Part shown: positions 17,798 through 27,490 of the stretch, piece after piece | Layout: each line of letters starts with the position of its first letter | Position numbering within the stretch: position 1 is the first letter of the stretch | NCBI GenBank assembly: GCA_963819695.1 | Contig: CAWFXD010000002.1 | Coordinates: forward strand, 1 to 64,000 | From: DASZIT01 sp963819695 | Lineage (GTDB): Bacteria > Actinomycetota > Acidimicrobiia > Acidimicrobiales > RAAP-2 | DNA: 64,000 nt | Direction of reading: 5' to 3' | Notes under the pieces: model-generated | What the model saw: only the letters and a program-made list of their open reading frames with translations | Told to the model about the DNA's origin: nothing | The model's database searches: none | Translations under genes and position numbers: made by a program

Positions 17798-18768
17798 CGG
17801 TTCGGAGGCCAACCGGTCCTCGAACTCGTCGGGGGTGATCGAACCGGGTTCCGCGCCGGTGGCGGCCAGCCGGTTGGCCAGACGCTGCAGCAACGCGTTG
17901 ACCGGGGTGGGCACCCCGTGGAGGCGTCCGAGGAGGACGACCTCGCCGTTGAGGTAGTCGGACTCGATGCCCGGAGCCTGGCGGGCCAGGCTCTGCCACG
18001 ACGATCCGCCCTGCCGCCTCTGGCCGGCAACCGGTTGGAGCCGGAGAAGATCCCCCGACGTTCCCGGTCCTCCTCGGTGCTGGCGGCAACGATGCCGGCC
18101 GCGGCCAGGCACGCCTCCCCCTCCGCCGCCGCCCGCCGGCCGATGGTCCCGCCCCGTGCCGCCGGACCGCACACCGCCTCGATGGCGTTCCCGAGGTTGG
18201 TGATCAGCTTGCGCCATTTCCACCGGGCAATGTCGGGGACGGCCCGGGCGTCGAAGGTGGAGGCGGCAAAGGCGGCGGCCACCGCGACGGCCACGTCGTC
18301 GACCCCCTCGGGGTAGCGACCGATGTCGAGGATGCCGGTGATCGGCGACGAGTAGGCCTGCACCACCCCCGGCTCGAGGTGGGCGGTCGGGCTGGCCACC
18401 GGCACCGCGTAGACGATGGCGAAGCGCCGGAGGGCCTCGGCCTCGTTGGCCACCCCGTTCTGCAGGCAGACGACGGGCAGGTCGGGGGGCGCCACCGTGG
18501 CCAGCTCGCTCAGCACCGCGGAGGTGTGCTGGCTCTTCACCGCCACCAGGACGACGTCGCCGGCGGTCCACTCCACCCCGCCCGGGTGGTCGACCACCGG
18601 TATCGGCAGTGTCCGCTCGCCGGTTGGATCCTGGATGCGGAGGCCGCCGTCGCGGATGGCTCGGTAGTGGTCGCCCCGGGCGATGAGGGCCACCGGGTGC
18701 CCGTGCTCGAACAGCCGGGCCCCGACGACGCCGCCCACCGCCCCCGCTCCGTAGACCACGAATCGCAC
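17789..18768 (-). CDS. Ketopantoate reductase family (PanE/ApbA), frameshifted
   Basis: NADPH-dependent 2-dehydropantoate 2-reductase fold. The N-terminus RFVVYGAGAVGGVVGARLFE is the dinucleotide-binding GxGxxG, and LITNLGNAIEAVCG contains the Lys/Asn region of the active site (KWRKLITN). After EDRERRG (about 18055) the conserved C-terminus (GDLLRLQPVAGQRRQG, then SSWQSLARQAPGIESDYLNG) continues in a second frame. The shift coincides with five G on the coding strand (18052-18056), where six would restore the frame, so a homopolymer miscount is likely. PanE serves pantothenate and CoA synthesis, but this superfamily has many paralogues, so the substrate is not certain. Confidence 0.85.
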
Positions 18769-18812
18769 CGGTTCAGCCTGGCACGGGGCGTGGGTTTGGG
18801 TGGAGGTGGACG

Positions 18813-20040
18813 TCAGCCGGGGCTGGGGGTGACCGTGATGCCGGCGGGGACCAACTCTTCCCAGGTGTTCCCGGGCTGAAGGGTGATGGGTGCGCCGTTG
18901 GCGGCGGTGAAGGTGGCCGGGGAGGTGAGCGAGGTCCGGGTCCAGGTGCCGGCGATGGCGGCACCGTTGCGCATGATGACCGCCGGGCCGCTGCCGGTGG
19001 TGGTCACCAGTACCTCGTTACCCCCCTGCTCGTTCTCGACCCAGCTTCCGGCGGAGGTCTGCACCGTCATGATGACGACATTGGTCGCCGCCGTCTGGCC
19101 ACCGGTGAGCAGGGTGTCGGGGAGGCCGGCGTAGGAGCGGAGATAATTCCCTCCGGCCGGGTTCCACGTCCAGGTGACATCCGAGGTGTCCGAGAACGGG
19201 ATGTGGACGGCGGCCCCCGACCCGGCGGCGGCCCCGGCGGGCAACCCGTTCGAGTACTGGAAGATCGGCGCCGGGGGGGTGACGTCAGCCGGATCGAATG
19301 CCCACACCGAGGCAGTGTTCACGAAGGTCGAGTAGGGGGCCACCCGGCCGGGCTGCAGGATGATGGCCGACGAGTTGCCCCCCTCATAGAGGTTCTTGTC
19401 GATCAGCGGCGAATTGCTCATGAGGGACAGCACCGGGGGAATCCCGCCGGCGTGGACGAAGAGCGGATCCGACAGCTGGGCGAGGATGCCGGCATCCGGT
19501 TGCCGGGCGGAGCGGAGGTCGCCGACCAGCGCGGGGGCCTGGCACTGGAACACCGCCACCAGCCGGGTGATGCCGCCCTCCACCGGTTCCTCGAACACGA
19601 TGTCCGCGCTGTTGAGGCCGGCGGATGGGCGATCGCCGGTGTAGTTCCCGATCTTGACGCCGACGGCCGGGCGGGCCGGCACCGCGCCCCCCGGAGCCGG
19701 TGTGCCGGTCAGGGGACAGCTGGGCACCGGTGGTAGTGCCGCGGTCGTCCGCCCATGCACCGCGACCTTCGGGGTCTTGGCCGCGCGCTCTCGAAGGCGA
19801 AGTGGTGAACAGGGCGACGACCGCTCCCACCAGCACCACCGCGGTGGCGCCGACGGCGTAGACAACCGCGTGGGGTTGGCGCTTCCGGGCGTGGGCCCCG
19901 TGCGTCCGGATGTCGGCGAGCGAGAAGATCTTCGGCGATCGCGGGGTCGCCCCCGAGGCCGCCGAGTGGCGGGTCGAGGCGTGGGTGGCCCTTTCGGCCC
20001 TCTTGACGCCGGAGCGATGGGAGTGCCGATGGTCACTCAT
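18813..20040 (-). CDS. DUF3048 (YerB-like) envelope protein, frameshifted
   Basis: ATG 20040 (MSDHRHSHRSGVKR) leads to a basic cytoplasmic stretch and one membrane helix (AVVYAVGATAVVLVGAVVAL). The rest, from AAKTPKVAVHGRT onward, is in a second frame; the shift is near 19780-19800. The exported part is a DUF3048 protein: AVGVKIGNYTGDRPSAGL-SADIVFEEPVEGGITRLVAVF, then VGDLRSARQPDAG, then a C-terminal half with HIPFSDTSDVTWTWN and NVVIMTV. YerB relatives are lipoproteins or anchored proteins of unknown function. Domain completeness argues that the gene is real. Confidence 0.83.
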
Positions 20041-20124
20041 TGGGCCGAGACTCTAGCCCGAACCCCACTTCGCTCAAGGTGACCCGGGATGGAGACCCAC
20101 GACCATGGGTCGGTGGCTGGGTCC

Positions 20125-20169
20125 TTGACATCGGGGTGCGGATACGGTCCACTATCGAACATGCGTTCG
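20125..20169 (+). promoter_or_regulatory. recA promoter with LexA (SOS) box
   Basis: The -35 hexamer TTGACA is at 20125-20130. The perfect palindromic SOS box CGAACATGCGTTCG is at 20156-20169, matching the Gram-positive/actinobacterial LexA consensus CGAAC-N4-GTTCG. The box lies where the -10 region and transcription start should be, so LexA would block RNA polymerase. The -10 hexamer itself is weak (around ACTATC). Confidence 0.85.
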
Positions 20170-20299
20170 GGTCTAGAGTGATCCGGTCGAGCAAGATCCA
20201 TCGGCACCGGACCCGATTCCGGACCCCAGTCGGGTGTCACACCCTCTCCGTAGGGTCAGCCCGGTCAAGTGAACAAGGCATTGAAGGAGAGTGAAGGAA

Positions 20300-21382
<1,083 letters not shown>

Positions 21383-21467
21383 GGTAGACCCCCCGCACTT
21401 CTCCGCACCTTTTCGGTCGGCGCCGGTTTCGTGGCCCGGTCGGAGGGTAGTTGAAGTGAGTTCGCCG

Positions 21468-21495
21468 GCCCGGGATGCAGTCATGCATCCCGGGC
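21468..21495. terminator. Hairpin terminator between recA and the convergent operon
   Basis: A perfect 11-base inverted repeat, GCCCGGGATGC, loop AGTCAT, GCATCCCGGGC, about 85 bases after the recA stop and 10 bases before the end of the convergent operon. No T-run follows on either strand, as is common in high-GC actinobacteria, so it may act in both directions. Confidence 0.65.
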
Positions 21496-21504
21496 TGCTG
21501 CGCG

Positions 21505-23550
21505 TTACGGAGTGCCGCGTGCGCGGGCGGCGAGCATGCAGTCGGGCACCGTCTGCGGAGGTCCAGGCCGGTAGTTGGAAGTCCCGACACACTGCCGGAA
21601 GGCGTCCGGTTTGATCGGCAACGAGGGCGAGTCGGCTCGTCCCACTGCCCAGGTCCACGCCCGAGCCTGAAACTGGGGTCCCACCCCGAGAGCCGCGGTG
21701 ATGAGACCCACCGTGTACGAGGTATGGAAGCCCTGTTCGTAGGCCGGGAGCTCAGGCTGATCGGGAATCACCACGGTGGTCACCCCCCAGGCGATCAGCG
21801 CCCGGCGCACCGTGGCGACGGTGGCGGGTGTGAACGCCGTGGACGGGTCGAGGATGAAGGCCGCATTTCCCAAGGCGATGTAGGCGTCCCGCCGGTCACC
21901 GGCCCGCTGGGGAACGCCACCCGGCCCACCCCCCTCGACCAGGGAGAAGGACATCCGGTCGACCGCCTGCCAGGTGAGCGACGATTGAAATCCTCCGAAC
22001 GTGCTCGGGTAGGTGAGCACCACCTGTCCGGGAGGGAGGTGCGGAGCCACGGTAGTGAACCACTCGGGGAGCACGACCGGCGGGAGGACCAGGGGCAGGC
22101 TGCCGGCGTAGGCGAGAGATGTGGGAACCACCGCAACCGCGGCGACTGCCGCGGCGATCAACCCGGCGATCACCGGTCGCCATTCTGGCTGCAGTCGGAT
22201 GGGTTGGCTCGAGGCTCCATCGGGTGACGTCCGCAATCGCTCGACCACCGACCGGTGGGAGTGGTCGACGATCAGGCCCAACAGCACCGCCGCGCACAGA
22301 AAGGTCATCGCCATGAATCGGTCGGGCAGGATGTTCTGGACCACCGGCACCCGCAGCAGGATGCGCCAGGGCACCCAGTACGAGTTGATCTGGGGGGCGG
22401 CGGTGAGGCTCAGGGCGATACATATCACCCCGACGGTCCCGAACAGCCACAGCTTCCGGTCCCGACGCCACACCATGATCCCAACCGCCACCACCAGGAT
22501 GAGCCCGAGTCCGAGGTACTCGCCCTGGTGGAGCCCGTATCCCTGGTAGCCACCGAGGCGTTGGGCCTGCACCGCCTGGGGCGTGGTCGAGTTCAGCCGG
22601 ATCAGCGCGTTCAGGCCGATCCCGTAGTAGCCCGGCTTCACCGTCGGCCAGATGAGCCCGGACAGATGGGCGGGGCCGGCCAGCGCGAACCAGGTGGGGT
22701 AGGCGAGGAGGGCCACCGCCACCAGGCCGGCGGCGCCCATCGCCTTCACTGCGTGGTCGGCCCGCCGCCGCAGTTCCGACGGACGGCGAAGGGCGGCGTA
22801 CCCGGCCACCAGCGCGATCCCGATCACCCCGATGATCGCCATGATGGCCAGGATCTCGGTCCCGATGAAGAACTGGACGACCAACAGCAGACCGAGGACC
22901 ACCCCGGTGGCGATCGGCCGCCGGCGTTGGCGGAACAGGATCTCGTCGAGGCAGGCCACCACCAGTGGCGGGATGACCAGGAGCCCGGCCATCAGATGGG
23001 CGTCGGCGAGATTCTCGATGACCAGCGGGGAGAAGCCGTAGAGGAGTCCGCCGACGAACGCCGCCGGTGACCACGACACCCACCGCCGGAGGAGCACGAA
23101 CATGGCCAGTGCGGAGAGGGCGGGACTCAGGGTGAGGGCGACGTTGAGGGAGGCGACGGGACCGAACAGCCAGGTGACCGGGGCGAGCACGATGCCGACC
23201 GCCACCTGGCTGGTGTTGGACAGCAGGTTCACCCCGGTGGGATGGAACATGGCCGCCGAGTACCAGGGGTCGAGCCCGTGGGCCAGGGCATAGGCCGGCC
23301 ATTCGATGAACCAGGTGAACAGCGATCCGTCGCCGCACCCACAGGTGGTGACCGAGGTCGGATGGGTGGACCAGACGTTCCACCACACCACCACCGAGAC
23401 CAGGAGGTACAGACCGGCCGCCACCGGCAGCGACCTGAGCCGATGGCGTTCCCGACCGTCGCCGGGCTCGCCGGCACCCGGCCGCGACCCTGCCGGGGTC
23501 GGGGCCGAGCCACCCGTCCGGGTCACGGCGTCGGGCACCACCGCGGTCAT
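21505..23550 (-). CDS. Large polytopic membrane protein, tandem paralogue 3
   Basis: 681 residues from ATG 23550, whose first bases overlap the upstream stop as ATGA. About eleven transmembrane helices lie in the first 470 residues, followed by a soluble extracytoplasmic domain. The signature after the first helix is THPTSVTTCGCGDGSLFTWF followed by FHPTGVNLLSN; the loop HLSGLIWPT and the tail motif TTVVIPDQPELP are shared with the two neighbours. The layout (first-loop acidic residue in CGCGD, long C-terminal globular part) resembles GT-C glycosyltransferases, but the family has no assigned function that I know. It is the last gene of a five-gene coupled operon. Confidence 0.78.
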   Translation of the reverse strand: MTAVVPDAVTRTGGSAPTPAGSRPGAGEPGDGRERHRLRSLPVAAGLYLLVSVVVWWNVWSTHPTSVTTCGCGDGSLFTWFIEWPAYALAHGLDPWYSAAMFHPTGVNLLSNTSQVAVGIVLAPVTWLFGPVASLNVALTLSPALSALAMFVLLRRWVSWSPAAFVGGLLYGFSPLVIENLADAHLMAGLLVIPPLVVACLDEILFRQRRRPIATGVVLGLLLVVQFFIGTEILAIMAIIGVIGIALVAGYAALRRPSELRRRADHAVKAMGAAGLVAVALLAYPTWFALAGPAHLSGLIWPTVKPGYYGIGLNALIRLNSTTPQAVQAQRLGGYQGYGLHQGEYLGLGLILVVAVGIMVWRRDRKLWLFGTVGVICIALSLTAAPQINSYWVPWRILLRVPVVQNILPDRFMAMTFLCAAVLLGLIVDHSHRSVVERLRTSPDGASSQPIRLQPEWRPVIAGLIAAAVAAVAVVPTSLAYAGSLPLVLPPVVLPEWFTTVAPHLPPGQVVLTYPSTFGGFQSSLTWQAVDRMSFSLVEGGGPGGVPQRAGDRRDAYIALGNAAFILDPSTAFTPATVATVRRALIAWGVTTVVIPDQPELPAYEQGFHTSYTVGLITAALGVGPQFQARAWTWAVGRADSPSLPIKPDAFRQCVGTSNYRPGPPQTVPDCMLAARARGTP

Positions 23551-25571
23551 GATGACGCCGACGACGCCTGCAGCACGCAGCCGGCGACCGAGGCGCTGCC
23601 GCCGGCTCCCGCCCGACCATCGAGACCGACGACGCAGTTGTCGAATGCCTTGGTGCTCAGCGTGGCCGGGGGACCGGCCTGGTCGACCCGGGCCCACACC
23701 CAGGCATCGGCCTGGCGTACCGGTCGCTCGCCGGTGGCGGCGGAGATGAGCCCGACGGCGAAGGGCACGTCACCGATCGTCTCGTACTTCGGAAGACCGG
23801 CCTGGTCGGGAATCACCACCATCGTCACGCCCCACCCGTCCAACGCGTGACGGACGGCGTTGACGGCGGCGGGGGTCACCTTGGATCGCGGGACGAACGA
23901 GAGCGAGCTGTTGGCCAGGACGGCTTGTCCCGGGCGCTCGCTCCCGGCCCGGGACAGGGTGCCCCCGGGGCCGCTCCCTCCGGCCATGGAGAATTGCATG
24001 CGATCGACAGCTTGCCAGGTGAGGGAGCTCTGGAGGATGGCGAACGGCAGGGGGTAGACCAGCAGGACCTGACGGGTGCCGAGGTGCGGGGCGACCTGGG
24101 TGAACCACCGGGGCAGGACCACGGATTCCGCGGTGAAGGGGATCTCGCGGCCGAGATAGGCGGCCAGCGGGACCAGCGCGATCGCACTCACCACCACGCC
24201 GGCCGCCCGGGCGGCAAGCTTGGCTCGCCCGGCCCGGAACCCAGGTTGCATCGGCGTCGCGCCTCCTCCGCGACTCGAATGCCGGACCATCACCCCCACT
24301 GTGTCGTAGGCATGGTCGACGATGATGGCCAGCATGATGGCGGCGACCAGATAGGTCATCACCACGAACCGGCCCGGAATGATGTTCTGAACCAGGGGTA
24401 TGTGGGCCATCACCCGCCACGGCACCCAGAAGTGGTTCTCCCGACCCAGGGAGAGCGCCACGGTGACGACCCCGAGGGCGCCGAACAACCACAACCGGCG
24501 GTCGCGGCGCCAGATCAGCACCCCGGCCACCAGGACCAGCACCAAGCCGATCCCGAAATACTGTCCCGACAGCGTGAGACCCTGATAGCCGCCGACATTG
24601 TGGGTGAAGTTCTGGAAGGTGTGGGACGGCGTCAGCGGGAGGAAGTAGTCCTTGGCCGTCGCCCCGCCGAGTCCGAAGAAGCCTTGCGTCCAGATCGCCC
24701 CGGAGAGGTGGGCCGGTCCGGCCAGCGCGAACCACAGCGGGTAGGCCAGGACGGCGAGGGTGACCGCGCCGGCCGCCCCCAGCCCCTCGACGGCGTGACG
24801 GAGGCGTCGGCGGAGTTCGGCGGGGTGACGCCAGGCGTAGAGCAAGACAAGGGCCACGCCGATGGCTCCGGTGATGGCCATGATGACGAGGACCTCGGTC
24901 CCGATGAAGAACTGAACGCCGACCAGGAGGCCCATCAGCGCCCCGACGAGGATCGGGTTCCGTCGCTGCCGGATGAAGAGCTCGTCGAGGCAGCCGACGA
25001 TCAGCGGCGGCACCAGCAAGGTGGCCAGCATCAAGTGGGAGTCGGTGAGGCTGACCAGCACCAACGGGGAGAAGCCGTAGAGCAGTCCGCCGACGAAGGC
25101 GGCCGGCGACCACGACACCCACCTCCGCAACAGCACGTACATGGCGACGGCGGTGAGCACCGGGCTGAGGGTGTTGGCCACATTGAGGGTGGCGATGGGG
25201 CCGAAGATCCAGGTCACCGGGGTGAGGACGATGCCGAAGGCCAGCTCGCTGGTATTCGAGAGCAGGTTGGTGCCCCCGGGATGGAACATGGCTGTCGAGT
25301 ACAACGGGTTGAGGCCATGGTCCAGCGCGTAGGCCGGCCACTCGAGGAACCAGGTGAACAGCGAGCTGTCCCCGCACCCACAGGTGGTGACCGATGTCGG
25401 GTGGGTCGACCACACGTTCCACCAGACGATCACCGAAAGGAGGAGGTAGGCGGCGGTCGCCAGCAACAGCGCCCGTTTGCGACCCGTTGCCGGCCGGTGC
25501 CCGTCGGTGCTCGTGTCCGGGTCCGTCTCCGAGTCCGAGAGGTCGGGTGCCGCGGTTGCCGTCACCGTCAC
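23547..25571 (-). CDS. Large polytopic membrane protein, tandem paralogue 2
   Basis: 674 residues from GTG 25571, overlapping the upstream stop as GTGA; a longer reading to 25730 lies inside the upstream gene. Same architecture as its neighbours: a first helix, THPTSVTTCGCGDSSLFTWF, then FHPGGTNLLSNTSE, about eleven helices, HLSGAIWTQGF in a loop, and a soluble C-terminal domain containing TMVVIPDQAGLP. It is closest to paralogue 3, with nearly identical stretches such as RRWVSWSPAAFVGGLLYGFS, so these two arose by the more recent duplication. Function is unknown; a GT-C type transferase or lipid-linked sugar transporter is possible. Confidence 0.78.
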   Translation of the reverse strand: MTVTATAAPDLSDSETDPDTSTDGHRPATGRKRALLLATAAYLLLSVIVWWNVWSTHPTSVTTCGCGDSSLFTWFLEWPAYALDHGLNPLYSTAMFHPGGTNLLSNTSELAFGIVLTPVTWIFGPIATLNVANTLSPVLTAVAMYVLLRRWVSWSPAAFVGGLLYGFSPLVLVSLTDSHLMLATLLVPPLIVGCLDELFIRQRRNPILVGALMGLLVGVQFFIGTEVLVIMAITGAIGVALVLLYAWRHPAELRRRLRHAVEGLGAAGAVTLAVLAYPLWFALAGPAHLSGAIWTQGFFGLGGATAKDYFLPLTPSHTFQNFTHNVGGYQGLTLSGQYFGIGLVLVLVAGVLIWRRDRRLWLFGALGVVTVALSLGRENHFWVPWRVMAHIPLVQNIIPGRFVVMTYLVAAIMLAIIVDHAYDTVGVMVRHSSRGGGATPMQPGFRAGRAKLAARAAGVVVSAIALVPLAAYLGREIPFTAESVVLPRWFTQVAPHLGTRQVLLVYPLPFAILQSSLTWQAVDRMQFSMAGGSGPGGTLSRAGSERPGQAVLANSSLSFVPRSKVTPAAVNAVRHALDGWGVTMVVIPDQAGLPKYETIGDVPFAVGLISAATGERPVRQADAWVWARVDQAGPPATLSTKAFDNCVVGLDGRAGAGGSASVAGCVLQASSASS

Positions 25572-27490
25572 GACCGACCACCGGCGGCCAGCACGCAACC
25601 GATGACGGCCCGGCGGGATGCGGCGGCGGTCCCCGCGGCTGGCGGCCCGGTAGTGCAGGCATCGAACCGGCTGGCGTCCATCGGGATGGCGGACGCCGAC
25701 GGGCTCGAGTTCACCGATGACCAGACCCACGCCGAGTGGTCGTAGCGCGGCGGCCTCCCCAGTGCTGCGGTCATGAGACCGACAGCGTAGGCCGGGCTGC
25801 GTCCCTGGTCGTAGGGCGGCAACGCCGGTTGATCAGGCACCACCACCATGGTCACCCGCCACACCGCCAGCGCCTGCCGGATCGCCTCGAGGTTGGCGGC
25901 CGCGGGGCCCGGGGCCGGGCCCAACGCGAATGAGGCCCCGAACAACACCTCGAAGCCGGCTTCCGCGGTTCCGGCCCGGTTGGCCACCCCCTCCGGCCCC
26001 CCGCCCCCGGCCATGGCGTAGCTCATGTGGTTGACGGCCTGCCAGGCCATGGACGACTGCACCCCGGCAAACGGGGCCGGATACGACAGCACCACCTGGC
26101 CCGGAGGGAGATGCGCCCCGACCTGTTGGTACCAGTCCGGCAGGACCACGGCTCGGGTGGCGAGCGGAAGGTTGGACCCCAGGGCGACCAGGCTCGGGAT
26201 CAGCGAGGCGACGCCGACGATGGCCACCGCGACGGTGGCAACCGACTTCCCGCGGAGCCTGGTCGATGTCGATGCCGGGGCTTCCCGCCGATCCGCCGCC
26301 CAGGTTCGACTCTTGTCGATGACGATGGCCGCCACCACGGCCAGGCAGAGGGAGGACACCAGCGAGAACCGGATCTCCACGATGTTGCCCACCCAGGGCA
26401 CATGCCGGGCCACCGACCACGGGACCCAATGCCCGAAGCCGGGGCCCAGGGACAACGCGGTGGCGACCACCCCGAGCCCGATGAACAGCAGGATCCGGCG
26501 GTCGTGTCGCCAGATGACGGCTCCCACCACCGCCAGGACGATCACGCCGGCACCGAGGTAGCCGAGGCCGGGCATCGGGGCTCCCTGGTAGCCGCCGAAC
26601 CGGAGCATCTGGCCGGCCAACGGGGCCGAGTCACCCGGGTTCCAGAAACTGGTGAACGAGTTGCCGAACTGGTCGATGGCGCCGTTGGACCAGATGGGAC
26701 CGGTCAGGTGGGCCGGGCCCCGGAGCAGGTACCAGGCCGGATAGGCCAGGACGGCCACCGACACCGCCAGCGCGGTGGCCGATCCGCGCACGGCATGGCC
26801 GGCCTGGGGTCGCCAATCGGCGGACTTGCCCGCCGCCACCCATCCGAGCCCCAACACCGCGACCACCACCGTGGCGATGGCGGTGATCAACAGGACCTCG
26901 GTGCTCACGAAGAACTGCACCACCACCAACCCGGCGACAGCCGCGCCCATCAGGTAGGGCGAGCGCCGCTGCCGGACCAGCAGCTCATCGAGGGCCAGCA
27001 CCAGCAACGGGGGGATGGCCAGGAAGCCGATGTTCAGTTGGTTGTAGGCCAGTTCGGTGATCAGGAATGGCGAGAATCCGTAGACCAGGCCCCCGAAGAC
27101 GGCGGCCGGCGTCCACGCCACCCATCGGCGCAACAGCATCAACATGGCCAGCGCCGAAAGCACCGGAGCCAGGGTCAGGGCCACGTTCATGGACGCCACC
27201 GGGCCGAACAGCAGGGTGACCGGGGTCAGGACGACGCTGAGCGCCAGCACACTGGTGTCGTTGAGCAGATTGATACCACCGGGATGGAACAGCCACGTCG
27301 AGAGCAGCAGGCTGTGGCCGTTGGTGAAGGCGAACGCCGGCCATTCGAAGAACCACAGGAACCGGGCGGCGTCGCCGCACCCGCAGGTGGTCACCGTCGA
27401 CGGGTGGGTCGTCCACACCCCCCACCACAGCCCGATCGACATCACCAGGTAGAGCGCGGCCGCCGAGGCGTAGACCCGGAGCCGGCTCAT
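25568..27490 (-). CDS. Large polytopic membrane protein, tandem paralogue 1
   Basis: 640 residues from ATG 27490, overlapping the upstream stop as ATGA. It keeps the family marks (THPSTVTTCGCGDAARFLWF, FHPGGINLLNDTS, HLTGPIWSNG, VVVPDQPALPPYDQG) but is the most diverged of the three: RRWVAWTPAAVFGGLVYGFS versus WSPAAFVGGLL in the others. About eleven helices are followed by a globular extracytoplasmic part. The paralogues differ most in the loop after the HL-G-IW motif, which may be the substrate-facing surface; this is inference. Function is unknown. Confidence 0.78.
   Translation of the reverse strand: MSRLRVYASAAALYLVMSIGLWWGVWTTHPSTVTTCGCGDAARFLWFFEWPAFAFTNGHSLLLSTWLFHPGGINLLNDTSVLALSVVLTPVTLLFGPVASMNVALTLAPVLSALAMLMLLRRWVAWTPAAVFGGLVYGFSPFLITELAYNQLNIGFLAIPPLLVLALDELLVRQRRSPYLMGAAVAGLVVVQFFVSTEVLLITAIATVVVAVLGLGWVAAGKSADWRPQAGHAVRGSATALAVSVAVLAYPAWYLLRGPAHLTGPIWSNGAIDQFGNSFTSFWNPGDSAPLAGQMLRFGGYQGAPMPGLGYLGAGVIVLAVVGAVIWRHDRRILLFIGLGVVATALSLGPGFGHWVPWSVARHVPWVGNIVEIRFSLVSSLCLAVVAAIVIDKSRTWAADRREAPASTSTRLRGKSVATVAVAIVGVASLIPSLVALGSNLPLATRAVVLPDWYQQVGAHLPPGQVVLSYPAPFAGVQSSMAWQAVNHMSYAMAGGGGPEGVANRAGTAEAGFEVLFGASFALGPAPGPAAANLEAIRQALAVWRVTMVVVPDQPALPPYDQGRSPAYAVGLMTAALGRPPRYDHSAWVWSSVNSSPSASAIPMDASRFDACTTGPPAAGTAAASRRAVIGCVLAAGGRS

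Noticed and set aside
12684..20040. A prophage or transposon explaining the block between cinA and recA
   Set aside because: No integrase, transposase, phage structural gene or flanking repeat is visible; the genes are ordinary envelope and metabolic genes.
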